From: Candidatus Sigynarchaeota archaeon
GTDB lineage: Archaea > Asgardarchaeota > Lokiarchaeia > Sigynarchaeales > Sigynarchaeaceae
Direction: 5' to 3'
Length of the DNA: 19,834 nucleotides
Assembly (NCBI GenBank): GCA_030587525.1
Contig: JAUQYW010000501.1
Location: 1-19,834, forward strand
Both the position numbers and the translations under genes were made by a program. The notes below the pieces were generated by a model that made no database searches, had not been told where the DNA came from, and was given only the letters and a program-made list of their open reading frames with translations. The stretch's first letter is position 1. The number at the start of each line of letters is the position of its first letter. Shown in pieces: positions 13,501-19,834 of this stretch.

Positions 13501-16500
13501 GGCAGAGGTGTGGATTGGCAATGACCATGCTATTTTGCCGTGCTTTGCGAGCGCTGATAATTCCGGTATCTGGAGCGTGGGGATAACATCCACGACCACG
13601 AGCCGTGTAGACAACATTGCATGCTCGTGGAATCCAAGCATCATCGATTTCACGGGCGACTTCGCCAGCGGCACCCCCCTCACTTGCACGAGTTCAAATT
13701 GGCAAGAGATCGACACGAACCTCGCCAGCACCGGCAAGATCCTTGCCGATGCATTGCACCCGCAGCAACCACCCGCCGAAGCGCTTGTCGAGGTTAGTTA
13801 CATCACGACGCTTGCTGCGTACGTGCAGAACATCCACACGACTTCGGTTTCTTTTGCGTGCAAGCCAGAGGGCGATACAACATGGACTCCGATTGGCGTG
13901 GACGCGACGGCTGATGATTCGATATTCTCAGTGCCATGGAACTCTGCCACGGTCTCGAATGGTCTCTGTGAAATCAAGGTAGAGGCCCTAGCTGAATATG
14001 AGGGTGAATCATTCATAGGCAGCGAGGTCCGAGACATGTACATTTGTAATGGTATCCCTTACACCACGCTCGCACCAATGCCACTTGATGGCGTGGATAC
14101 CTTTATCGAGGACCCCGAGGCAACGACGCATTACGAGGTATCAATGAGATCCCTGTTTGACATAACTAATACGTGGTACGGTGCTGTTAGATCGCTGACC
14201 ATCACTTTGACCCATGCGGCGGGACTTCCAATTTTGTGGCAGAAGACCATCAAGTTGCATGGCGCTGCGAGTTCGGATTATATCTTCTCACTCGAGCCTT
14301 TCTGGGCCCTTAATCCCACAATAACGAGCGTCGAACTCACGGCACAATGCACATCGTGGACCGGCATGGTCAGCAGCGGGGAAACGATCGTACTCACCGT
14401 GAACCGCGAAGTACTCGTCGATATCCCTGCAACATCGACGCTTTCGTATGGCGATGCCATCGCGGGTTCCATCGTGGATGGCCTCGGCATCGGTCATCGC
14501 GGCTTGCAAGTTGATGTGGCCATGGATGACTTGTATTATGGCAGTTGCACGGCAGACATGACTGGCCATTTTGCATTGCCACTTCGCAGTCTCGACGTGT
14601 ATTCGGAAAGCTTGCTCGATATCTCGAAAATAGCGGCGACTACTGATATTGGGGCTATGCGCTATTCGGCCGTTTCTATCCCGTCGCTAACTTCCCCGGG
14701 CACTTTCGTGACATCGGATGTCGTGATGCTGGCCAGCAAATTCGTCGCCGGCGCGACGATTAGCGCTGAGGCAAATATTGCCGAGGCCATGTGCAACATG
14801 AGAGCGATCAAGGACATCAACTCGTTTGAAGGCATCGCCATCGATTTGCTGATCCCGCGGGCGTGGAGTTATTCGTTCGGCACGACTGCTTTCGAGCAAA
14901 TTACCATAACCTTCACCACGAGCACGGGCATGACGTTCCCGTGGATTTTATCGAGTCAAGATTTACTTGATTATTTCATGGCTGACCGGCTCTTTGCTGC
15001 CGCGGATGTCGACATGGATGGCGGGCAGTATGAATTGATCCGCGTGCCTATACCATTCTCCGCGCTCCAATGCACGAACACAGATATGGCGAGTGCCGTG
15101 GCGGTGAATCCGGATGCGTTTGACCCGGCATCAATCTGCTCCGTGCTGGTTTCTGCCAAGAGCGCAGCTGTATATCTCGGTAATTCTTACGTGATGCCTG
15201 CACAAGTGATCGGCATAGCCGGGATTCACCTTGTCGACGTGCTCAAGGACGCGAGCACGTGGCGGGTGCAAGATATCGATGGCAACCCGGCTAAGACCCA
15301 TAAAGTCTCGTATAGCACGTCTTCGATGGCATGGCCTGACACGACGATCTTGACCATCGAGCCATTGGAGACGAGCTTGACTATCCCCCTTTGGGGCACT
15401 GGCACGGGAGAACTCGAGGTCGAATACTCGGATTATCTCTATCTCGATCAATTCTTGCTCAAGACGAGCGGTAACGACTTGCTTACCAATGTCAGGACGA
15501 GCACGATGCTCGGCGATTCGATGTTCATCAGCGCCATCATCGCGGGCGATCCGTGGATCGCCGCGAACCCCGAATGCGGCGACATCGCTTCTGCTTACCA
15601 GGCATGGCGATCCTTTGGCGTGAACCCGTCCATGACCTTCCAGTTCTTTATGCACCCGACGACCATGGCCGATCTCAAGGCTTGCTACTCTGGCAATCCA
15701 TTCTTCTTGGCATCAAGCCGGGTGCTCGCTAGCACGTTCACAATCAACCGCGAGACCACCGTCATTAGCTCGGACCTCGGCATCTCCTATGGCCAGGACG
15801 CGGTCATTCCCTCGAACCCTGCCATCAAGGCGAGTTTCGAGGAAAATCTCGATACCTGCAGCGACGTGACGTTCACGGTCAAGTCGAAAGCAGGCACGAC
15901 AATTACCCCGGCATTCCACGACGGCGTTTTCGGGTCTTGCCTGGCCCTCGACAGCGACGCGTACATCCAGACCTCGTTCCTTGACGGGTTCAAGAGCATG
16001 ACCTTGACGGCGAATATCTACGTGTCGACCATTGACAGCAAGGAAATCTCGATCTTCGACTCTAGAGCGATGGTTGGTGATATTCAGCTGGAAAGAACAT
16101 CCGTTTCGATTGATTCGACATCTCTCCACGTCTCATTTAACGATGGTAAAAGATCTTGGCACCGTGGTTTTACTTCGAAGACTTGGTACTATATTAGTGT
16201 TGTTTTTGATGTGGATGCGAGCGTAATTAGAGCCTATGTAGATGGAGAATATATTGGTGTGTATGGCGTTAATTTTGATATGCTCGCTCCTGATGCATCC
16301 TATAATACTTTCCAGATCGGCCGAACTGTAAGGACGGGTGATTGCTTGAAAGGATACATCGACGAGGTCGTCGTGTACGAGCGTGCTTTGACCGCCTCGG
16401 AGATCAAGTTGCTCGGCAGGACCAGCACCCGCTACGACATCAGCGCGGGCGAGGGTCGCTACGTCATGGGCCGCATTTTCGACAATGACGGCCACGCCAT

Positions 16501-19500
16501 CATCCCGGAGGCCTCGGGAACTCCCGTGCCGTCATCTTTCAAGGTAGACCGTATGACATATGACCTAGCGACGAAGCGGAACGTGTGGTTGATGGATCAG
16601 AGCATTTCACCAGTCGTGCCGACCACGCAAGAAACTATCGATACATGGTCTGGATATGGAGAAGGGCACGCGGCCAGCCGTATTATGCAAGTGTTTCAGG
16701 CATCGAGGACGCGGTTGGATTCCTTTGCGTTCCGTACATGCGATGACGGCGATTCGACGAACGATCCGACGATGGTAAGTATTAACCTTGTCATGATTAA
16801 CCCTACCGATCAAGAAACTGCAGGCTCCGTGTTGTGGGCTGGAACTGGCATTCCTTACAGCGATTTCACGGGCGGTCGGGTTAATACATTCGACTGGTTT
16901 GAGCGCTCAGGTGTCAATTACCAGGGTTTAATTATTGGTCAGCGATACGGCATTGTAATCTCGGCCGATACAGGGCAAGTCTATGTGGAGATCAACTCGG
17001 ACTCGAGCACTGACCGGGATAAATTCTATGCCCTGGAGCACCATCCCGACACATCCTGGAACGCTTTTGATTTGATCGGCATCGGTGATGCAATGGCTGG
17101 AGTCGGTCTTGATCTGAGTATGCGCCTCACTTGGTCGTTTTTCTGGGATGTGCAGACGACGGGAGTTGTGCTGCTCGATGTGCATGCTGACGGCGGCTAT
17201 CATCCATGGACGCTGTTCACCATCGGCTTGGATGGTTCGTTCGGTTTTACTATCAATACGGCCGTCGACTCCCCGACATACTTGGCTCCTGGCATTTATG
17301 AGGCCAAGCTCATCTATGACCCGGCGATTCTCGGTGGTGTGTCCAGTGACCGTTACAAGGAGGCCGAGCTCCCGTTCACGCTCGTCGTGGGCGGGGGTAA
17401 GTCCCGGATCGATATGGTCGATCCTGACCCGAATAAGGAAAAATCCACGCTCGTTGAAGAGCGGACATATAACACGTCTGGTTTTAGTGCTGATGCGGGT
17501 GACGCGTTCACGTACCTCCGGGCAACTCGCGTGTACTCGGACGCGGCGACTTTCAAGTTCAAGCTCACTTCATCGGTTACTGGCGAATCATTGCCGAACC
17601 GGCCTATGTGGTTGCAGATCGGGCTGATACCATCATCGCTATCGTGGGACGACGATCTCTATGCGAGCACAGCGCTTGATTACATTCCCAATGACCGCTT
17701 GATCGACCAGTACCTCCCGTCCGATATCATCGAACAGACAGGCACGGGAAAGCCCGGGTTTTATCCATACTTCGGCATCGATGGCGGTGCGACCACCTTG
17801 TATTTCTGGGGTCCGTGCGTGTGGACTTATAGCATGACCGATGCAAGCGGTGTTGCCACATTCACGTTCGATAATGGCTTGCCAGTGCGGGATATCATGG
17901 ACATTGCCAACGAGATCGGGTTGATTGGCGAGGCAACTACCATCGATGACATGGAGCTATTCTTGCGCGTCGCATACAATAACGCGTTCTCGTGGGAAGG
18001 TATGGGGCTGTCCACGCTGCAAACACCCGGCCAGCTCATGTCGCAATTTGAGGACGATGGTGACGACCGGCAATGGTTCGACGGCACGAGACCCGGGGTT
18101 GATGACGGATTCGATGACCCCTTGTATGCGGGCAGCTATGCAATGGGCAAGCTGATTCTCGATCGGGAGAGTGTAATGCTCACGGGAAGTGATCGCGAAG
18201 TCAACGTGATCGAGCAAGCCAGCGGTATCATTCCTGTCGACGTGCTACTAGTGGAAGCAGACGTGGTTAATTCGGGACTCGTTCCTGAACCCGAAGATTC
18301 TGGCGCGGATGGATACTTGGATGATTTCCGCGAGCCCAGTTCCAGCGAGGTCGTTTACATGCGCTTGAAGGACGAGAAAGGCGATGCCACTCTCATCGAT
18401 GAATCCTATCTGCAAGGTACGACTGGCCAGCAACAATCCAGCCCGGGACTCGTCACGATCAACCTTGATCCGTCTCAATCCACCATCGGGTATTTGCCAC
18501 CCGGCATCTACACGTGTGCTGCATTCACGCAAGGCAATGCTTACTTGAAACCAGCGCCAGAGATCCATTTCAACATAGTTTTGCGATCGGACACGACATA
18601 TAACTTGTCGCAGCCATCCATCACCTATGATTTTGGCTCTGCCTTGCAAGAGGATGCTATTCCGGTTAAAGGTAGTAACCTCGCGACTATGCTTGACTAC
18701 CTTGGGCAGCTAAAGGATCCAGACATGACGACCGTCGATATACCTGTCTGGGAAGCCGCCTATCCGATGCTTATTGGTAGTGTTGCCGCGCGCAACTTGA
18801 CATCGATTATGGCACCCGGTGTTGCCCCCGATATTGCTTGGGATGAATATCAAGACCTAGTCGATGAGCTTGAAACGACATTAGGTCATAAAATTGTTAC
18901 ACCACCTGCATATCACGGTTTCGTGCCGGACGGCTTCGAGGAAGCGGATTTTATTGCCGCATATTACGAGAATTACCCTGAGGAGGATGGTTTTTACGTG
19001 CAAGTCTTCGTGAATGGCATTGCCGAAGCTGAGATGACTGTGCATCTACCAGATGATGCAAGTAATTGGACATCGTTCTACGTCGATCTCAAGAACTACA
19101 ATGATTTGCGATTCATCGACCTCGATAATGACGGAGAAATCACGTCCGACGAATGGGTGAGTGGTGAGCGGCAGATCGACACCGACTGGGATGGTCAAGT
19201 CGACACATGGATAGATTGGCCGCTGAACGTCACGATCACCGTACAGTCCCTTGCAAACTATACGAACAAGGAGTTGCTTATAGGAGATTTCAAGATCATT
19301 GATAGTGCTGTCCGTAGTGATAAAATTGCTTGGGATTTAATTACTGAATTCCCGAGAGCCACGCCTCTCGGATCCGGGTATTTCAACGAAAATCATGTTG
19401 CATTGCGGAATGGTTCATTCGCGGTGAAGGATCCGAGCGGCAACCTCGTTACATTCGATAGCATCTATGCGAATTTCACGCGAGATGGGCCTGCATATGA

Positions 19501-19834
19501 TGATATCTTCCGGGCCGATGTCACGACACCTCTCTGGGCTCCGTTTATCGACCGAGCCGGCGAACGAGTTATCGATGACCAAGGTCTACCGATTTATGGC
19601 ACTTGGGGTAGCGATAAGTATCAGATCTTGCAATATGATGGGTTGAGTGACGAATCATGCATTCCGGACAGTGGTTCCAGCATCGAAGCCGGAACGACTA
19701 CGGCAGATGTCATTGGCCGGCTTCTCGGTCCTGCATATCTCGATGGTATGCTCGTGGTCAAGATAACTGCTGGCGCGGGGTTCACCGACAATCAAGAATT
19801 GACCTTGAAAATACCCTTTGGTGAAGGATATATC
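2..19834 (+). CDS. Giant multidomain surface protein, internal fragment (no start or stop in window)
   Basis: The frame starting at base 2 stays open through all 6,611 codons; the last codon ends exactly at base 19834, so the reading did not slip. The chance of this in non-coding DNA is negligible. The chain is beta-rich and acidic, with Ig-like, FG-GAP, lamin-tail, LamG and EF-hand-type elements joined by short linkers. No signal peptide, transmembrane helix or catalytic signature (for example HExxH) is visible; secretion and anchoring signals would lie outside the window. The likely role is adhesion, cell-surface architecture or polysaccharide contact. Codon use is distinctive: in 14435-14640 plus 18240-18660 I count 24 Leu codons, 11 TTG, 7 CTC and only 1 CTG; AGA and AGG occur throughout. 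Calling it an archaeal, perhaps Asgard, surface protein is inference. The domain entries that follow are parts of this one CDS. Confidence 0.97.
1550..4655 (+). repeat. Tandem Ig-like domain array, about ten units near 100 residues
   Basis: Residues about 517-1552. Unit junctions recur as (I/V/F)(D/N)(D/N/T)xxP: IDNTAP at 618, VDTITP at 831, VNDTIAP at 1046, IDDISP at 1249, IDNSP at 1348 and FDDQAP at 1454. Weaker junctions lie between the widely spaced ones, near 517, 719, 933, 1147 and 1552, giving spacings of 98-113 residues. Several units carry the hallmark penultimate strand of bacterial and archaeal Ig-like domains, such as DGEYEIRLIAIDAAGN (residues about 1321-1336) and AVAVDVAGN near 915. 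Such arrays normally act as extended stalks. The array holds most of the protein's N-glycosylation sequons. Units are diverged at DNA level, so this is an old duplication. Confidence 0.8.
4670..5970 (+). other. FG-GAP/VCBS-like beta-propeller region (domain within the CDS)
   Basis: Residues about 1557-1990. Two calcium loops of the FG-GAP type are clear: DFDGQGDVE at 1672-1680 and DIDVDGKNE at 1902-1910, each followed by a hydrophobic strand (IIYTQI, ILLGVS). Between and after them, blade-like repeats of about 60 residues can be followed with degenerate loops, for example TAMDFDAASQNLVFGV near 1779 and ENPGEDLIVASS near 1964. The region is long enough for a six- or seven-bladed propeller, but most blades lack the metal ligands. 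An acidic/histidine cluster, DGDEDEHEH, sits at 1809-1817. In integrins and related proteins such propellers bind ligands; that role here is inference. Confidence 0.65.
6131..6670 (+). other. Lamin-tail-like domain LTD1 (domain within the CDS)
   Basis: Residues 2044-2223. It opens with VVINEF (2044-2049), followed by FIELYNWGSEEVDLSG from 2061; this is the classic start of prokaryotic LTD domains (V-x-I-N-E, then F-I-E-L-x-N, then V-D-L-S-G). It continues with RPRGFVILTD near 2109 and ends with DTNKEYDF followed by TIGELNPGQ (end 2223), the usual W/F-x-x-x-TxGxxNPG closure. Length of about 180 residues is above the usual 110-150, with an insertion before the closing motif. LTDs are Ig-fold domains; in prokaryotes they occur in secreted and membrane-linked proteins. 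It follows a Ser/Thr-rich linker after the propeller region. Confidence 0.85.
6761..7065 (+). other. Low-complexity Ser/Thr/Gly/Asn/Tyr linker
   Basis: Residues about 2254-2355. It opens with DDGSSSSFTGSF and continues with runs of Ser, Thr, Gly, Asn, Gln, His and Tyr (for example YYYSGAAD), with few hydrophobic strands and no sequon. It separates LTD1 from the unrecognised central domains. It could be a flexible or O-glycosylated spacer. The frame stays open and codon use is only mildly shifted, so it is part of the protein rather than an inserted element. Confidence 0.6.
7066..9180 (+). other. Unrecognised beta-rich central region between the two LTD domains
   Basis: Residues about 2356-3060. 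I do not recognise any family here. It is rich in Tyr, Trp and Asp, with aromatic patches such as VHRYWGYNVVPRWLNGD (from about 2598) and FTWGYYGAVNAPVYNNYYC (from about 2705). An Asp/Glu-rich helix-like stretch, NDLLQARAAVALEELEVK (from about 2840), interrupts the strands. It has no N-x-S/T sequon. G/C-ending codons are fewer than elsewhere (19 of 50 in 7403-7552 by hand count). It may be two or three domains; a boundary near 2660, at a Pro/Ser/Thr-rich PSPTPSAISIS, is plausible. Confidence 0.5.
9278..9733 (+). other. Lamin-tail-like domain LTD2 (domain within the CDS)
   Basis: Residues 3093-3244. It starts with VINEIV (3093-3098) and FIELANYGPRVDISNYYI from 3105, matching the LTD opening V-I-N-E / F-I-E-L-x-N / V-D-x-S. 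It closes with DDDTNTPADWSAR and TLGAWNPGQ (end 3244), which aligns with the end of LTD1 (DTN, then D-W/F, then T-x-G-x-x-NPGQ). The length of about 152 residues is normal for the family. A basic and Ser/Thr linker (residues about 3060-3090) precedes it. The two LTDs share the family motifs but are well diverged, so the duplication is old or they were acquired separately. Confidence 0.85.
9734..10879 (+). other. Beta-rich region after LTD2, family not recognised
   Basis: Residues about 3245-3626. Alternating strands suggest an Ig- or CARDB-like sandwich first (from WSHVTEAFSV near 3249 to about 3340), then a less regular section with a more helical stretch, FTAAFAELNKQYHANTMLV (from about 3371), and a basic spot LPKKRSG near 3413 in an otherwise acidic chain. 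A further strand-rich unit runs to about 3620. The poly-A run at 10240-10246 encodes the two lysines. No named domain can be supported. Confidence 0.4.
10880..11390 (+). other. Jelly-roll-like module, copy A (QSF type)
   Basis: Residues about 3627-3796. The motif VSQSFVPASASLDEVTIWV (from 3653) begins a fold seen in secreted proteins: Q-S-F, a set of strands, then Y-x-F-x-I-E-N (near 3748), and a closing section with Y-P-D-G-D-x-x-x-x-x-x-G-x-W and D-x-K-F-I-A-R-F. This layout is typical of carbohydrate-binding-like sandwiches, but I cannot name the family. A second region near 16679 follows the same order of elements. Confidence 0.45.
11391..12241 (+). other. Beta-rich stretch with one possible degenerate FG-GAP blade
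   Basis: Residues about 3797-4080. The start, SVRGAGADELYALLK (near 3801), resembles an FG-GAP blade (D-V-R-G-x-G-x-D-x-L-Y) that has lost its acidic ligands. Ig-like strands follow up to about 3990. A Pro/Tyr/Asn-rich linker (YPYYDPTAQNHTFLG near 4021-4035, with one of the few mid-protein sequons at N4031) leads into the next domain. No family assignment. Confidence 0.35.
12242..12703 (+). other. Concanavalin-like module A
   Basis: Residues about 4081-4234. Strands such as AIAFVIDWVSDGLLLLDF (from about 4115) and FLLDVIVDGVIMATVTGG (near 4169) follow the order of LamG/concanavalin-like jelly rolls, including the late strand that describes a ligand-facing hairpin (DVIVDG). It ends in IDDIDFSW at 4227-4234, just after a CDC cluster. 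Module B, about 309 residues downstream, ends in the matching VDNIACSW. Confidence 0.5.
12959..13063 (+). other. Isolated FG-GAP-type calcium loop
   Basis: Residues 4320-4354. DLDGDYRPDIL at 4326-4336 has acidic residues at 4326, 4328, 4330 and 4334 and is preceded by the expected hydrophobic strand VQIV, a canonical FG-GAP/VCBS arrangement. No adjacent blades are obvious, so it may be a remnant or a hairpin embedded between the two concanavalin-like modules. Confidence 0.6.
13226..13630 (+). other. Concanavalin-like module B
   Basis: Residues about 4409-4543. Strand order resembles LamG-type domains: VVEFDVWLF (near 4427), IIIKLLNRF, then the characteristic TWIHVRIHF and SAEVWIGND (near 4488-4504), equivalent to the W-x-H-V-x-x-x-F / V-x-V-N-G pair of LamG. 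It closes with VDNIACSW (4536-4543). The match with the end of module A suggests homology between the two. Confidence 0.55.
13790..14060 (+). other. Ig-like domain
   Basis: Residues about 4597-4687. The pattern VSFACKPEGDTTWTPIGVD (from about 4617), then FSVPWNSATVSNGLCEIKVEA (4641-4661), matches the common bacterial/archaeal Ig-like layout in which a W-x-x-x-x-V-x-x-G turn is followed by the last strand. It resembles the units of the array at 1550-4655 in style but stands alone and carries no sequon. Confidence 0.6.
14061..14431 (+). other. Beta-sandwich-like module, family not recognised
   Basis: Residues about 4688-4810. Even strands such as LTITLTHAAG (near 4735) and TSVELTAQC (near 4777) end in IVLTVNREVLVDIPAT, a strand pair like the closing edge of an Ig or CARDB unit. 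No named family can be supported. Confidence 0.4.
14432..14600 (+). other. Carboxypeptidase-regulatory-like / Big-type module
   Basis: Residues 4811-4867. YGDAIAGSIVDGLGIGHRGL is followed by VDVAMDD, then SCTADMTGHFALPL. This is the G-x-I-x-D-x-x-G-x-x-x-x-G / T-D-x-x-G-x-F sequence of carboxypeptidase-regulatory-like and Big-type repeats in surface proteins. A weaker relative is GRYVMGRIFDNDGHAI near residue 5486. Such modules are structural linkers. Confidence 0.6.
14601..15820 (+). other. Beta-rich region with one acidic calcium-type loop
   Basis: Residues about 4868-5273. It contains a long section resembling a helix-rich insert (ASKFVAGATISAEANIAEAM, from about 4911) and several sandwiches. 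DVDMDGGQYE at 5002-5011 is an acidic loop of the FG-GAP or EF type, with D5002, D5004, D5006 and E5011. Near 5258, ISYGQDAVI echoes LSYGDAIAG near 4815, which suggests that this junction motif marks the start of modules. No named family. Third positions are G/C-rich (40 of 50 codons in 15500-15649). Confidence 0.4.
15821..16417 (+). other. LamG/concanavalin-like domain
   Basis: Residues 5274-5472. It has the full LamG_3-type layout: F-E-E-N at the start, DGVFGSCLALDSDAYIQ (5312-5328), a strand pair around TLTANIYVST, then KTWYYISVVFDVDASVIRAYV and DGEYIGVY (near 5398-5424), and the closing FQIGR, GYIDEVVVYERALTASEI. The last element is diagnostic: G-x-I-D-E-V-x-V-Y-x-R-A-L. Length of about 195 residues is typical. 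Such domains often bind glycans or glycoproteins. The middle 80 codons differ strongly in base use from both flanks, described in its own entry. Confidence 0.9.
16073..16312 (+). other. A/T-ending codon patch inside the LamG domain
   Basis: Residues 5358-5437. By hand count 25 of 80 codons end in G or C, against 65 of 80 in 15821-16060 and 40 of 50 in 16313-16462. The patch uses ATT, GTT, GGT, GAT, TAT and AGA where the flanks use ATC, GTC, GGC, GAC, TAC and CGC. The reading frame and domain fold continue through it without a break, so it is not an insertion that breaks the protein. Confidence 0.8.
16418..17400 (+). other. Linker module and jelly-roll-like module, copy B
   Basis: Residues about 5473-5800. 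It begins with a short regulatory-like unit, then IMQVFQASRTRLDSFAFR from 5561, which repeats the Q-x-F opening of the module at 10880. RYGIVIS (near 5651) and later SWNAFDLIG and DLSMRLTW follow in the same order as in copy A. A further Ig-like unit starts near 5715 and ends in FTLVVGGG near 5795. Copy A and B similarity is judged by eye on pattern alone. Confidence 0.45.
17401..19111 (+). other. C-terminal beta-rich region with Big-type module
   Basis: Residues about 5801-6370. Strand-rich modules include TDASGVATFTFDNGLP (from about 5947), the usual T-D-x-x-G-x-A-x-F ending of Big-type or polymorphic-toxin-stalk repeats, preceded by LPNRPMWLQIGL (near 5863). Another unit ends in STIGYLPPGIYTCAAFTQGN (from about 6161). 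Around residues 6220-6300 the chain is more helical and acidic. Sequons reappear from residue 6201. No enzyme motif is seen. Confidence 0.45.
19118..19153 (+). other. EF-hand-type calcium-binding loop
   Basis: Residues 6373-6384 read DLDNDGEITSDE. This fits the 12-residue EF-hand loop exactly: Asp at 1, 3 and 5, Gly at 6, Ile at 8 and Glu at 12. In exported prokaryotic proteins such loops occur as dockerin-like or EF-hand-like repeats that stiffen the chain when calcium is bound. The flanking helices are short or uncertain. Confidence 0.8.
19178..19216 (+). other. Tsp3/dockerin-like calcium loop
   Basis: Residues 6393-6405 read DTDWDGQVDTWID. Asp at 6393, 6395, 6397, 6401 and 6405 with Gly at 6398 match the D-x-D-x-D-G-x-x-D pattern of thrombospondin type 3 and related loops. 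It lies nine residues after the EF-hand loop, so the two probably form one calcium-binding unit. Confidence 0.7.
19217..19834 (+). other. Sequon-rich sandwich after the calcium loops, cut by the window end
   Basis: Residues 6406-6611. LNVTITVQSLANYTNKELL opens a beta-sandwich with sequons at N6409, N6419, N6470 and N6491. The sandwich continues past the window end, with late strands such as LVVKITAGAGF (near 6588) and LTLKIPFGEGYI. The true C-terminus and any membrane anchor are not in view. Confidence 0.5.

Noticed and set aside
15131..15655. A 174-codon minus-strand open frame
   Set aside because: Shadow of a G/C-ending codon stretch in the giant frame; basic, low-complexity translation without recognisable motifs.
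2..19834. CRISPR array, tRNA/rRNA, insertion sequence or terminator
   Set aside because: No direct DNA repeats with regular spacing, no transposase-like frame with inverted ends, no RNA gene signature and no gap in the coding frame were found.

Overview
The whole 19.8 kb window is the inside of one gene. On the + strand, the frame that starts at base 2 has no stop codon from end to end: 6,611 codons, roughly 0.7 MDa of protein, with neither the true start nor the true stop in view. No other gene, RNA gene, mobile element, CRISPR array, promoter or terminator is supported, and no stretch is left for an intergenic region. The protein is almost entirely beta-sandwich-like, acidic, Ser/Thr/Asp/Gly-rich and without visible transmembrane helices or enzyme motifs. 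It reads as a secreted or surface-anchored giant adhesin or surface-layer-like filament.

Region by region (residues numbered from base 2): 1-517, three probable beta-sandwich modules; about 517-1552, a tandem array of Ig-like units about 100 residues long, with a D-D/N-x-x-P type junction; about 1557-1990, an FG-GAP/VCBS-like beta-propeller region with two good calcium loops; 2044-2223, a first lamin-tail-like (LTD) domain; 2254-2355, a low-complexity Ser/Thr/Gly/Asn/Tyr linker; 2356-3060, unrecognised beta-rich domains; 3093-3244, a second LTD domain; 3245-4080, mostly unrecognised modules including a jelly-roll-like one; 4081-4545, two concanavalin-like modules that end in the same type of motif, separated by an FG-GAP loop; 4600-5275, Ig-like and carboxypeptidase-regulatory-like modules; 5276-5472, a LamG/concanavalin-like domain; 5473-6611, further beta-rich modules ending with an EF-hand loop and a Tsp3/dockerin-like calcium loop.

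The organism cannot be named from this window. The repertoire (Ig-like arrays, LTD, LamG and FG-GAP in one giant exported chain, dense N-x-S/T sequons, frequent AGA/AGG arginine codons, Leu read mostly by TTG and CTC rather than CTG) fits an archaeon. I lean towards an Asgard archaeon, by inference only; giant-protein bacteria such as Omnitrophota are an alternative.

Three patterns need a closer look. Potential N-glycosylation sites are crowded in the first 1,480 residues and the last 410, and almost absent from the 4,700 residues between. An 80-codon patch in the middle of the LamG domain has a G/C-ending codon fraction of 31% by hand count, against about 80% on both sides. The two LTD domains share a matching C-terminal signature and bracket the strangest part of the protein.
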